46,656 nt of DNA from Bacillota bacterium. GTDB lineage: Bacteria > Bacillota > Clostridia > Christensenellales > Aristaeellaceae. The translations under genes and the position numbers were made by a program. Shown in pieces: positions 1-7,596 of this stretch (position 1 is its first letter; the number at the start of each line of letters is the position of its first letter). The DNA is taken from the NCBI GenBank assembly GCA_023413135.1, contig JAEZQK010000023.1, positions 1 through 46,656 of the forward strand, in the 5' to 3' direction. The notes below the pieces were generated by a model that saw nothing but the letters and a program-made list of their open reading frames with translations, did no database searches and was not told where the DNA came from.

Positions 1-19
1 CATGAAAAGAGGGATGCAT

Positions 20-1891
20 TTGGCTTACCAACTGGTCGTTGCGGGGGCGGGGCACGCGGGCTGCGAGGCCGCGCTGGCGGCCGCCCGCATGGGCATCCCC
101 ACGCTTTTGTATACATTAAACATCGACGCCATCGCGCTGATGGCCTGCAATCCAGTCATCGGCGGCACCTCCAAGGGCCACTTGGTCCGGGAGCTGGACT
201 CTCTGGGCGGCGAAATGGGCCGGGCCATCGATGATACATTCTTGCAAAGCCGTATGCTCAACCGCGGCAAAGGGCCCGCCGTGTACAGCCTGCGCGCCCA
301 GGCGGACAAGCAAGCATATCAAAACCGCATGCGGGCCGCGCTATTTGCGCAGCCGAACCTCACCGTGCGCCAGGGCGAAATATCCCGTATCCTGACCGCG
401 AACGGCGAGGTATCCGGCATTGTCACCACCACCGGGGAAAATGTAGCCTGCAAGGCTGTAATCATTGCCAGCGGCGTGTATTTGAAAAGCCGCATCATTA
501 TTGGCGAAACCACATGGAACGGCGGGCCCCAGGGGCTGCTTGCCGCCAATCACCTGTCGGAAGCGCTGACGGATCTGGGCTTTGCCCTGCGTCGCTTTAA
601 GACCGGAACGCCGGCGCGCGTGGATGTACGGTCCATCGATTTTACCAAAATGGAGCCGCAGCCCGGCGACGAGCCGGTGACGCCCTTTTCCTTTTTGACG
701 GATCATGCGCTTCATAACCGCATGATGTGCTACCTTACCTGGACCAATGAGCGCACGCATCAAATCATACGGGAGAACCTGCACCGGGCGCCCATGTACC
801 GGGGCGATATTAAGGGCACAGGCGCCCGATACTGCCCCAGCATCGAGGACAAGATCAACCGCTTTGCCGACAAGGACAGGCACCAAATATTCCTGGAGCC
901 GGAGGGCATGAACAGCCACGAGTGGTACATACAAGGCATGTCCTCCAGCATGCCGGAGGATGTGCAGTGGCTGATGTACCGCAGTGTACCAGGCCTGGAA
1001 AACGCCAATTTGACCAGGCTGGCCTATGCCATTGAATACGACTGCATCGATTCCAGGTGCCTCAAAGCTACGCTGGAATCCCTGTCCATCCCCGGCCTGT
1101 TTTTTGCCGGGCAGGTGAACGGCACCTCCGGCTATGAAGAGGCAGCCGCCCAAGGCCTACTGGCGGGCATCAACGCCGCTTTGATGCTTAAGGAGCAGGA
1201 TCCGCTGATTATCACCAGGGATATGGCCTATATCGGCGTGCTGGCGGATGATTTGACAACCAAGGGCACCGACGAACCCTACCGCATGATGACCAGCCGT
1301 GCCGAACACCGGCTTTATCTGCGCCAGGACAATGCCGACCTGCGCCTGACGGAGCTTGGGTATAAAGCCGGGTTGGCAGGGGAAGAGCGGATGCGCCGCA
1401 CGGAAGCAAAAGCACGGGAGACGCAGGCTCTGCGGGAAAAGCTGGCTTCGCTTTTATTGCCGCCCACCCGGGAGCGGGAAGAACTGCTGGCTGCCCTGGG
1501 CGAGCCGCCCTGTGCGGGCACGCTCACCGGTGAGGAGCTTTTGCGCCGTCCGGCGGTTACGTTTGCCCATATCCAATCTCTTGTGCCGGAGCTTCAATCC
1601 GCCTCACCCGCCGCAGCGGAGCAGGCTGAAATCTCCGTCAAGTATGACGGCTACCTGCGCAAGCAGGAATCCCAGCTGTCAAAAGCCCGGGCTATGGAAA
1701 ACGCGCTGCTGCCCCCCGACGCGCCTTACCTTACCATGGATGCCCTGCGCATCGAGGCCCGCCAGAAGCTTTCAAAACAGTGCCCCCGTTCCCTGGGCCA
1801 GGCCGCCCGCATCCCCGGCGTCTCCCCGGCAGACATCGCCGTGCTCATGGTCTGGCTGGGCCGGCAGGAACGGGGGAACGGAGAGAAATAG
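20..1891 (+). CDS. mnmG: tRNA uridine-5-carboxymethylaminomethyl modification enzyme MnmG (GidA)
   Basis: This is the FAD-dependent subunit that, with MnmE, installs the carboxymethylaminomethyl group on wobble U34 of several tRNAs in the cytoplasm. The N-terminus shows the dinucleotide-binding motif GAGHAGCEAALAAARMG. The internal stretch GTPARV and the segment NGTSGYEEAAAQGLLAGINAA are family hallmarks, and about 623 residues is the usual length. In-frame starts exist at 2 (ATG), 14 (ATG) and 20 (TTG). I chose TTG at 20 because AAGAGGG lies six bases upstream and the protein then begins M-A-Y-Q-L-V-V-A-G, like other family members. The window edge hides anything upstream, so the ATG at 2 cannot be excluded. 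No rsmG follows; a palindromic repeat begins right after the stop. Confidence 0.95.
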   Translation: MAYQLVVAGAGHAGCEAALAAARMGIPTLLYTLNIDAIALMACNPVIGGTSKGHLVRELDSLGGEMGRAIDDTFLQSRMLNRGKGPAVYSLRAQADKQAYQNRMRAALFAQPNLTVRQGEISRILTANGEVSGIVTTTGENVACKAVIIASGVYLKSRIIIGETTWNGGPQGLLAANHLSEALTDLGFALRRFKTGTPARVDVRSIDFTKMEPQPGDEPVTPFSFLTDHALHNRMMCYLTWTNERTHQIIRENLHRAPMYRGDIKGTGARYCPSIEDKINRFADKDRHQIFLEPEGMNSHEWYIQGMSSSMPEDVQWLMYRSVPGLENANLTRLAYAIEYDCIDSRCLKATLESLSIPGLFFAGQVNGTSGYEEAAAQGLLAGINAALMLKEQDPLIITRDMAYIGVLADDLTTKGTDEPYRMMTSRAEHRLYLRQDNADLRLTELGYKAGLAGEERMRRTEAKARETQALREKLASLLLPPTREREELLAALGEPPCAGTLTGEELLRRPAVTFAHIQSLVPELQSASPAAAEQAEISVKYDGYLRKQESQLSKARAMENALLPPDAPYLTMDALRIEARQKLSKQCPRSLGQAARIPGVSPADIAVLMVWLGRQERGNGEK

Positions 1892-1892
1892 C

Positions 1893-1953
1893 GGGAGAGG
1901 GCTCTTTTGAAAAAGAGTCCTCTCCCGGACCCATACCAGAAAACTTTATAAAT
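1893..1953 (-). repeat. Dispersed palindromic element, family D, copy 1
   Basis: A 16-bp stem (arms 1893-1908 and 1911-1926, loop GA, one G·T pair) is followed by GGACCCATACC and AAAACTTTATAAA. Read on the minus strand this is the same layout as copies at about 9504, 23738 and 27671: AAGTTTT, a short spacer, GGGTCCGGG, then a long stem ending in a T-run/A-run loop. It starts two bases after the mnmG stop, so it may also act as the 3' end of that transcript. Confidence 0.75.
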
Positions 1954-2252
1954 AGAATACATAATAAGAGTACTTTTCCGTGATCGAATGCAGGCGGAGT
2001 GTTGGGCGGGAAATAGCACATGCATTCGTAGGGGCGATTATTAATCGCCCGCCAAGTGACATATCCTTACTGCAACATGCGGGCGATTGATAATCGCCCC
2101 TACGGCGCCGTTAGTTTGTTTATTGGCTTCTCTTCCGGATGTCGTATTGCTTGGCTAGCCCATTGATCTTCGCTCAAAGGCCGTAGCATCTTTTCATGGT
2201 ATCCCGTACCGAAACGATTCATATGCAGCATTATCGCAAAAGGAGATGCCTT
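1954..2252. other. Intergenic region between mnmG and the EamA gene
   Basis: Apart from the GTAGGG palindrome pair at 2028-2103, I see no gene here. The remaining sequence is AT-richer and carries no convincing promoter hexamers. The start of the EamA gene is set by AAAGGAGA at 2238-2245. Confidence 0.5.
2028..2103. repeat. Inverted pair of 25-bp GTAGGGGCGATT palindromes, family A
   Basis: The segments 2028-2052 and 2079-2103 are reverse complements with a single difference. Each is itself a hairpin, GGGCGATT against AATCGCCC. The outer ends are GTAGGG and CCCTAC. A third copy identical to 2079-2103 lies at 18212-18236, and similarity continues about 20 bases beyond it. This looks like a short non-coding dispersed repeat with terminal inverted repeats. 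Confidence 0.8.
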
Positions 2253-3179
2253 ATGCCTGCCTCACAAAAGAAAGCCTATCTGCTGGTGATTCTGGGTGTT
2301 GTGATGGTATCCTACAGCGGGCCGCTGGTAAAGGGGGCACTTTTGCAGGGCGCTACCCCGGTAACCGTGGCCTTTTTGCGTATGCTCTTTTCCGGTTTGC
2401 TTTTGCTGCCCTTTTCCCTGCGCAAGCGTGAGGGGGAAACGCGTTCCTCCCTGGCAGCTGTCATACGCTCACCAGGACGGGAGCTTTTTTTCGGCGTGCT
2501 GGCGGCCGTTTTTCTGGCGCTGCACTATTATACCTGGATGACGTCCCTTGAGAGTACCAGCACATTTGCCTCGGTGGCGCTGGTATGCACCCAGCCCCTG
2601 TTTGTGGCGGCCTTTTCCGGGTTTTTGCTGCGGGAGCCAATGCCAAAATCGGCTAGGCCCGGGGCTTTGATGGCACTGCTTGGCGCGCTCTTGATCGGCG
2701 CCAACAGCTTGGGCGGGCTGGGAGGAGATATAGGCGGAGACATGATGGCATTGCTGGGCGCGGTGGCCATGGCCGGGCATTGGCTGTGCGGCCGCCATGC
2801 CCGTAAAAGCATGCCGGCACTGGGCTATACCGTGTTTGTGTATCTGGCCACGGCCTGCATATTGGCCCTCCTGCTGCCGCTGGGCGGCGGCTTCCGCCTG
2901 CCCGGCGGGGCTGTCTGGTATTTGGCCGGCCTGGTATTGGGCTGCACGCTGCTGGGCCATGCGGTATTCACCTATACGTTGGGGATGGTAAGCGCCCATG
3001 TGGTATCCTTCGCCCTTCTGGGAGAACCGGTTGGAGCCATGGTATGGGCGCTTTTGATGTTTGATGAAAGGCCCGGCGTGCTGCTGCTCACAGGCGGCGC
3101 CGTGGTACTGCTGGGGTTGTTTATGTACCTGAAGGCACAAGCCGGCCGCGAAGCGAAGGAGACAAAAGTATCCGTATAG
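2253..3179 (+). CDS. EamA-family (DMT superfamily) transporter
   Basis: An integral membrane protein of about 308 residues with ten hydrophobic segments arranged as two EamA repeats. The first repeat begins VILGVVMVSYSGPLVKGALLQGATPVTVAFLRMLFSG (written here only as a landmark: see residues 8-45 for the conserved Pro, Phe-Leu-Arg pattern). The family exports or imports small metabolites such as amino acids, purines or sugars; the substrate cannot be read from sequence. The start at 2253 is preferred over 2196 because AAAGGAGA sits six bases upstream. The gene is followed after 32 bases by another transporter on the same strand, so the two may be cotranscribed. Confidence 0.85.
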   Translation: MPASQKKAYLLVILGVVMVSYSGPLVKGALLQGATPVTVAFLRMLFSGLLLLPFSLRKREGETRSSLAAVIRSPGRELFFGVLAAVFLALHYYTWMTSLESTSTFASVALVCTQPLFVAAFSGFLLREPMPKSARPGALMALLGALLIGANSLGGLGGDIGGDMMALLGAVAMAGHWLCGRHARKSMPALGYTVFVYLATACILALLLPLGGGFRLPGGAVWYLAGLVLGCTLLGHAVFTYTLGMVSAHVVSFALLGEPVGAMVWALLMFDERPGVLLLTGGAVVLLGLFMYLKAQAGREAKETKVSV

Positions 3180-3211
3180 CTTTTTAATTTATCAGGAAGG
3201 GAAGGGGACTA

Positions 3212-4150
3212 TTGGAGAATCTGATCGTATCAGCGCAGGTGGTACTTCCGCTATTGCTGATGATGCTGGTGGGCGTAGGCGTCAGGCGGTGCGGACTTGC
3301 GGATGAAAAGGTGCTGCGTAAGGTGGACGCCATCGCTTTCCGCATCTTTTTGCCTGTTTTGCTGTTTCAAAATCTTTATGCCATTGACTTGAACCAGGCG
3401 TTCAATCCCGGTTTGATTGGTTATACCGTCGCATGCGTGTTTGTGATCTTCGGGCTTTCAATGGTGCTGATCCCCCGGTTTGAAAAAGACGATAAAAAGC
3501 GGGCATCCCTCATCCAGGCCATTATACGCAGCAACTTTCTGATCTTTGGGCTGGCGATTGCCGTTTCGCTGTATGGGGAGGGGAATGCCGCCTCCGTGGC
3601 GCTGCTGGGAAGCGTTTTTGTGCCTTTGAGCAATGCCCTGGCCGTTTTCATACTGGAATACTTCCGCATGGGCCGTGTGAGTGCCCGGCACATTGCGCTG
3701 AGCATCGTCAAAAATCCGCTGGTCATCGCCGCTGTCGTTGGCATTGCCGTGCTGGTGCTCCGCATCCCTTTGCCTGTCGTGATCAAAAAGACCGTCAAGG
3801 ATATGTCTGCGGTGGCCACGCCCTTGTGCCTTTTGACGCTGGGAGGATCCTTGCACGCTTCCGATATAAAGGAAAACGCCCGGCAATTGACCTTGGGACT
3901 TTTGGCCCGCATGGTGTTGGTGCCGGGCATTTTTCTGCCCTTGGCGGTGCTGTTGGGATTCAGGGGTGAAGCGCTGCTGGGTCTTCTGGTGCTGTTCGCG
4001 TCGCCTACCGCCGTTTCCAGCTACACCATGGCACAGCAGATGGGGGCGGACGGGAAGCTGGCGGGGCAGTTGGTGGCCTTCACCACAGGCGCGTCGCTTG
4101 TGACCATCTTCCTGTTTGTGTTCCTGTTTAAGGAACTGGGGTACTTGTAA
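3212..4150 (+). CDS. AEC (auxin efflux carrier) family permease
   Basis: About 312 residues, mostly hydrophobic, with the two-fold layout of AEC permeases: five helices, a polar middle loop near residues 150-165, and five more helices. The C-terminal half carries the characteristic ATPLCLLTLGGSL and SPTAVSSYTMAQQMG stretches. Bacterial AEC proteins move organic acids such as malate or malonate; the substrate here is unknown. The start codon is TTG at 3212, supported by GGAAGGGGA just upstream and by the N-terminal hydrophobic segment beginning a few residues later. No terminator with a T-run follows; the next feature is a family B repeat. Confidence 0.88.
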   Translation: MENLIVSAQVVLPLLLMMLVGVGVRRCGLADEKVLRKVDAIAFRIFLPVLLFQNLYAIDLNQAFNPGLIGYTVACVFVIFGLSMVLIPRFEKDDKKRASLIQAIIRSNFLIFGLAIAVSLYGEGNAASVALLGSVFVPLSNALAVFILEYFRMGRVSARHIALSIVKNPLVIAAVVGIAVLVLRIPLPVVIKKTVKDMSAVATPLCLLTLGGSLHASDIKENARQLTLGLLARMVLVPGIFLPLAVLLGFRGEALLGLLVLFASPTAVSSYTMAQQMGADGKLAGQLVAFTTGASLVTIFLFVFLFKELGYL

Positions 4151-4211
4151 TTAGCTTCATACCAATCTAAAACACAAACGCTTTGATAAATTTTGATGCG
4201 TCGTTGACGAT

Positions 4212-4340
4212 GTAGGGCGGGGGCGGGCGTTCGCCGTCAGCACGCATATTTGCACAAACCGCATGGTACCGTCACTTGCGGCTAACGCCGGCCCCCGCCC
4301 TACGGTTGCATGTGGATTGCTCCGATTCCTTCAAGGATAC
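4212..4340. repeat. GTAGGGCGGGGG inverted-repeat element, family B
   Basis: Segments 4212-4236 and 4279-4303 are reverse complements with two differences in 25 and have GTAGGG/CCCTAC outer ends. The adjoining 37 bases (4304-4340) are repeated in inverse orientation at 46589-46625 with one difference, next to another GTAGGGCGGGGG end. The repeat unit therefore includes the palindromic part plus this flank. The rest of the 4151-4492 gap holds no gene that I can support; AAGGAAAGGGG at 4480-4490 is the ribosome site of the next gene. Confidence 0.8.
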
Positions 4341-4492
4341 AGTCATCAACGCAATAATGATTTGGAATGGTATCACACATCAATTGTTACATTTGGCAAG
4401 TAGATATTTGTCTTGCGATATAATACAATATATGGATGAAAAGGGATATTCTTTTTATGCTTTGCTTCTCTCTATGAACAAGGAAAGGGGAA

Positions 4493-5047
4493 ATGACGAT
4501 GGGAAAGAGATTCAAAAGGTATGCGGCCATTGGAATGATTGTTCTGCTGGTGATCTGCGCGGTTGCTGCGCAGGCGGAAAAAGCAGTATCCGGACCCGGT
4601 GGTCCGGAAGCTCCTGTCATCTATATTCCTGCTCCGAAGGCCGGCGGTTTTGTATGGCATGGGGGAAGCGGTGACGACAGGAAAGTGAAAGTGACAAGTA
4701 TCATAGGGGATCAGAAGGGGCTAGAGCGTTTTGCATATTCGGTTACAAGTAACGACGAAAAGATCAAGTACTGCGTGCCAAGCGTCAAGGCCGGGAGCAT
4801 TTCGGTAAGTGAATCTAAGAAGGCTGCCATGAAGATGGTTGGATCAGGGGATGCGCAGGAGTGCCGCATCTATTTTGACAAGGATTTTGAATTTGTCTAC
4901 GAGCCGCGTTTTGAAAAAGGCGCGAAAGTATTTGAAGATGAGATCTGCCTTGATTTTTACGGGGAAAACGGCCAATGGATATGTAAAAAAGCGAAGTCAT
5001 TGTTTATTGGAATGAATATACCGGCGTATGAATACGATGCAGGCTAA
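4493..5047 (+). CDS. Small secreted protein of unknown function
   Basis: About 184 residues. The N-terminus has a short basic region (KRFKRY), a hydrophobic core of about 17 residues and an AQA cleavage-like site near residue 28, so export is likely. A Pro/Gly-rich stretch follows, then an acidic, beta-rich body with three cysteines (CVP, ECRIY, CLDFY) and a fourth in WICKK. I do not recognise the family. AAGGAAAGGGG two bases upstream fixes the start. The gene stands alone between a family B repeat and a strong bidirectional hairpin. Nothing indicates an enzyme. Confidence 0.65.
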   Translation: MTMGKRFKRYAAIGMIVLLVICAVAAQAEKAVSGPGGPEAPVIYIPAPKAGGFVWHGGSGDDRKVKVTSIIGDQKGLERFAYSVTSNDEKIKYCVPSVKAGSISVSESKKAAMKMVGSGDAQECRIYFDKDFEFVYEPRFEKGAKVFEDEICLDFYGENGQWICKKAKSLFIGMNIPAYEYDAG

Positions 5048-5117
5048 TACGGTGGTTGGAAGCTGCTTGGCGAGGCAGCATATTGAGGCGGTTTAGTCCT
5101 TGCAGGTCATCCCTGGC

Positions 5118-5153
5118 GCCCCTTCCGGTTTTCGGATACGAACCGGAAGGGGC
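5118..5153. terminator. Hairpin between convergent genes
   Basis: A perfect 13-bp stem (GCCCCTTCCGGTT at 5118-5130 with its complement at 5141-5153) and a 10-base loop, followed on the plus strand by AAATTTATTTA. It sits 70 bases after the secreted-protein gene and 30 bases before the end of the convergent membrane-protein gene, so it probably ends both transcripts. Confidence 0.75.
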
Positions 5154-5182
5154 AAATTTATTTATACCAATGGAAACACAAA

Positions 5183-5605
5183 TTACATTGTTTTCGTGTA
5201 TCGGTTGGTATAGAACACCATCAGCACAAAGCGGAGTATCAGCAAGATCAATGGCGGCAGGATGTGTCTGACATCGCTGAACAGCAGCCCTTCCGCCATA
5301 ATCCAGGCAATCAGCCCATAGGTGGTCCATTTTTCCACCATGGCTCCCGCCTTGTCGCGGATAACGACGTTCCTTTCATCCGATACCGCTATGGCCTTGC
5401 GCCGTTTCACTTCCGGGTCGTCAAGAGAAGGAAAGAACGTGCTTATAAACCATGCCGCGCCCAGCCCGAAGGCCGCCGCGCCCAAACCGTAGCATGCGCC
5501 CGCGGCCCTTTTTTGCGCTTCGGCCGGGAACAAAAAGGCACCTGCCAGCACCAATGCAAGCCCCGCCAATGCCAGGATCAAATACAGAAGCCGTTTGTAT
5601 TTCAT
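5183..5605 (-). CDS. DUF2178-like small membrane protein
   Basis: About 140 residues with four predicted membrane segments (residues 7-26, 38-57, about 95-110 and 112-132). A cytoplasmic-looking loop carries the sequence SDERNVVIRDKAGA, a pattern seen in DUF2178-type membrane proteins usually encoded beside a small XRE regulator. The start overlaps the stop of that regulator by four bases (ATGA), so the two are translationally coupled. The role of this family is unknown. Membrane topology is clear; family assignment is moderately sure. Confidence 0.7.
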   Translation of the reverse strand: MKYKRLLYLILALAGLALVLAGAFLFPAEAQKRAAGACYGLGAAAFGLGAAWFISTFFPSLDDPEVKRRKAIAVSDERNVVIRDKAGAMVEKWTTYGLIAWIMAEGLLFSDVRHILPPLILLILRFVLMVFYTNRYTKTM

Positions 5606-5805
5606 TTGGATTCCTCCTCATACAGAAAAATTTCTTCCACCGGCAGTTTGAAATACCTTGCGATTTTGATGGCCAGCAGGATGGAAGGGTTGTAGCGACC
5701 GTTTTCCAGGGAACTGATGGTCTGGCGGGATACCAGCAAAATATCCGCCAGCGTTTCCTGACCGATGCCCTGCCGCTTTCGCAATTCCTCCAATCTGTTC
5801 TTCAT
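5602..5805 (-). CDS. XRE-family transcriptional regulator (short)
   Basis: A 67-residue protein that is little more than one Cro/CI-type helix-turn-helix: RLEELRKRQGIGQETLA, then VSRQTISSLENGRYNPS as the recognition helix region, then LAIKIARYFKLPVEEIF. The start at 5805 is set by AAAGGAGA six bases upstream; a longer reading frame to 5883 would run back through the operators and is rejected. It is coupled to the membrane-protein gene. Two near-identical palindromes overlap its promoter, which strongly suggests autoregulation. Confidence 0.9.
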   Translation of the reverse strand: MKNRLEELRKRQGIGQETLADILLVSRQTISSLENGRYNPSILLAIKIARYFKLPVEEIFLYEEESK

Positions 5806-5828
5806 GGGCAATTCTCCTTTTCGAATAT

Positions 5829-5890
5829 GTAAAGCATGCTTTACGCCGCTATTATATGCCTGAAGATGGAAAATGTCAAGCATGCTTTAC
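5829..5890 (-). promoter_or_regulatory. Sigma-70-type promoter with two palindromic operators
   Basis: On the minus strand TTGACA (5874-5879) and TATAAT (5851-5856) are separated by exactly 17 bases. A perfect 16-bp palindrome GTAAAGCATGCTTTAC lies at 5829-5844 just downstream of the -10. A near copy, differing at one base where the -35 overlaps it, lies at 5875-5890. The centres are 46 bp apart. These are probably the binding sites of the XRE protein encoded downstream. Confidence 0.82.
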
Positions 5891-5961
5891 GTGTTCAACA
5901 AAAAAATAAGGCAGAGAATTTACCGTGAACATCTATGAGATAGCGGCATCTATAACCTGCT

Positions 5962-6513
5962 TTATGCTCCGTTAAAAAAACGGACAAGTCCATGAAAGCC
6001 GCACATTGTTGTTTTGTTTTTGATGGCAGGTTGGTTGTTCGTATTATGGTAACAAACCACAGGATAAATGTTATTTGCATTCATGTGACGCAGTAAAATA
6101 CAGGCGGTGTGATAGGGTTGATCCATATTGCCGTCTCCGCCCCCAACGAGGATGACGGCTCCTTTTTTTTTTTTCGGGATGGGTTTTTCCTTTCGGAAAA
6201 ATCGGGCGCAATAGTAGGTTTGCAGGCGGCTTGCCACATTCAATAATGCGCCGGTCAGCTCGGAAAAGTAGATTGGAGAAGCAATCAATATGTTATCGCA
6301 TTCCTGGATATATGCGTAAACCTCCTGCATGTTATCATGGATGCAGCATCCGCGATTTTTCCAACAATATCTGCAGTCCATACATGGTTGAATGCCGCAA
6401 TCATATGCATGAACAATTTTATGTTCACCTGTTAAATCTTCCAGCAATTTGCTCACCAAGCTGGATGTATCGCCATTTTTTCTTGGAGAGCCATTGAAGA
6501 TCAGCGTTTTCAT
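5962..6513 (-). CDS. Flavodoxin-fold NAD(P)H-dependent oxidoreductase with Cys cluster
   Basis: About 183 residues. The N-terminus (LIFNGSPRKNGDTSSL) is the FMN-phosphate-binding loop of the NADPH-dependent FMN reductase/iron-sulfur flavoprotein group. A cysteine-rich stretch CGIQPCMDCRYCWKNRGCC near residues 48-66 could hold an iron-sulfur cluster, and SPIYFSELTG is the usual second flavin loop. The substrate is unknown. The start at 6513 overlaps the stop of the upstream gene (ATGA). The coding strand has a run of twelve A residues at 6162-6173 (KKKK), a possible slippage or sequencing-error site, but the frame reads through without a break. Confidence 0.82.
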   Translation of the reverse strand: MKTLIFNGSPRKNGDTSSLVSKLLEDLTGEHKIVHAYDCGIQPCMDCRYCWKNRGCCIHDNMQEVYAYIQECDNILIASPIYFSELTGALLNVASRLQTYYCARFFRKEKPIPKKKKGAVILVGGGDGNMDQPYHTACILLRHMNANNIYPVVCYHNTNNQPAIKNKTTMCGFHGLVRFFNGA

Positions 6514-7544
6514 AAGCACCTCTTCTGTATGATATCCTCCGTGACAAGCTGGACTTCCGGAAGGAAGGCCAGCAGTTTTTGATTCCGCCGGACGATTGCT
6601 TCCGGTCCGGTAATGCCGATAGCGGACATAAAGGCTTGAAACGCCGGCAGTCTTTTTTGATGCATATCGGGCGCATCCATAGAAAGAATGGCATGGCACC
6701 GGGCGAATGTAGCGGCCATCCAGAATACCGCTTCCGCCGGGTAGGCCGATTCGATCAGTTCTCTGCAGCCGTCTATTGCGATGGACCGGGAAGTTTGCGA
6801 TATGTCGCTTCTGAACGGATAATGTACGGATGGACCGCTGGTTTTTACGGCAAGGTCAAAGGTGATTTCCAGTTCCTGAAGGTGACCGGGCAGGTGGTCT
6901 TCCTTTAGCGTATCTCCCGTTAACATGTGTATAAGCCGGGGATAAAAGTCCATCAGGCCATATGCTTCAAGAACCATTCTGGCGGCCGTATAGCGCTTGC
7001 GCACCGTACAGTTTTGCAGTGCCGCCGCAAGGATGGGAAAGGTTGTGATCCCGGTTGGAAACAGCCACCGCGTCACCTGCTCATGAAAAGGCGCATCCTT
7101 ATCAAAACGGGCGACGTCGTCCCTTATGCGGGCAAAAAATGATTGGCAGCGTTTGCGCACCCAGTAATCTTTGGCATATTGCGCTTTGATTTCACAATGC
7201 AACGGTTTCAGCCAGCCTTGAGGATCGGCCAAGATGCCGTCTATATGCAATGCGTACGCCAGATAATGCGTTGTCAGAATATGCTCGTGCGAAGCATATT
7301 CCTGCTTCAAGATCAGTGTGACTTCCAGAAGTACGCCGCGGTAATGGAATTTGCCGGGTTTTATCTGAGAGTGTCCCGCATCAATGACAAGAACGATGTC
7401 TACATCCGAGGTTTCCGGCCAGGTGTCATGACTTGAGGCCTGCAAAAAGGAGCCGGACAGATACGCGCCGCAGTACCCCGGGAAGCGGGAGCCATACTGT
7501 TCCACCCATTCTCCTGCAAAGGCACGGGCTTCCTGAACATTCAT
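6510..7544 (-). CDS. Nucleotidyltransferase-domain protein
   Basis: About 344 residues. The N-terminal third contains the polymerase-beta-type nucleotidyltransferase signature: GSFLQASS, then ETSDVDIVLVID, where the D-x-D pair would bind magnesium and nucleotide. The rest is helical and resembles the substrate-binding half of aminoglycoside-type adenylyltransferases, but I cannot name a substrate. The start at 7544 has GGAGTG seven bases upstream. It lies 52 bases after tsaD and overlaps the flavodoxin gene, so it belongs to the minus-strand run that starts near 9341. Function beyond nucleotidyl transfer is not supported. Confidence 0.7.
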   Translation of the reverse strand: MNVQEARAFAGEWVEQYGSRFPGYCGAYLSGSFLQASSHDTWPETSDVDIVLVIDAGHSQIKPGKFHYRGVLLEVTLILKQEYASHEHILTTHYLAYALHIDGILADPQGWLKPLHCEIKAQYAKDYWVRKRCQSFFARIRDDVARFDKDAPFHEQVTRWLFPTGITTFPILAAALQNCTVRKRYTAARMVLEAYGLMDFYPRLIHMLTGDTLKEDHLPGHLQELEITFDLAVKTSGPSVHYPFRSDISQTSRSIAIDGCRELIESAYPAEAVFWMAATFARCHAILSMDAPDMHQKRLPAFQAFMSAIGITGPEAIVRRNQKLLAFLPEVQLVTEDIIQKRCL

Positions 7545-7596
7545 CTGTACACTCCATCCGTTCGGCTTTAAGTGCTGCTGCTGAAACAGCAGCACA

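Noticed and set aside
341..1153. Long open frame on the minus strand inside mnmG
   Set aside because: Antisense shadow of a GC-rich gene; no family similarity and no ribosome site.
6162..6173. Frameshift at the run of twelve A residues in the flavodoxin-like gene
   Set aside because: The frame is continuous and the protein sequence on both sides fits the family, so no break is needed. Slippage remains possible but is not shown.
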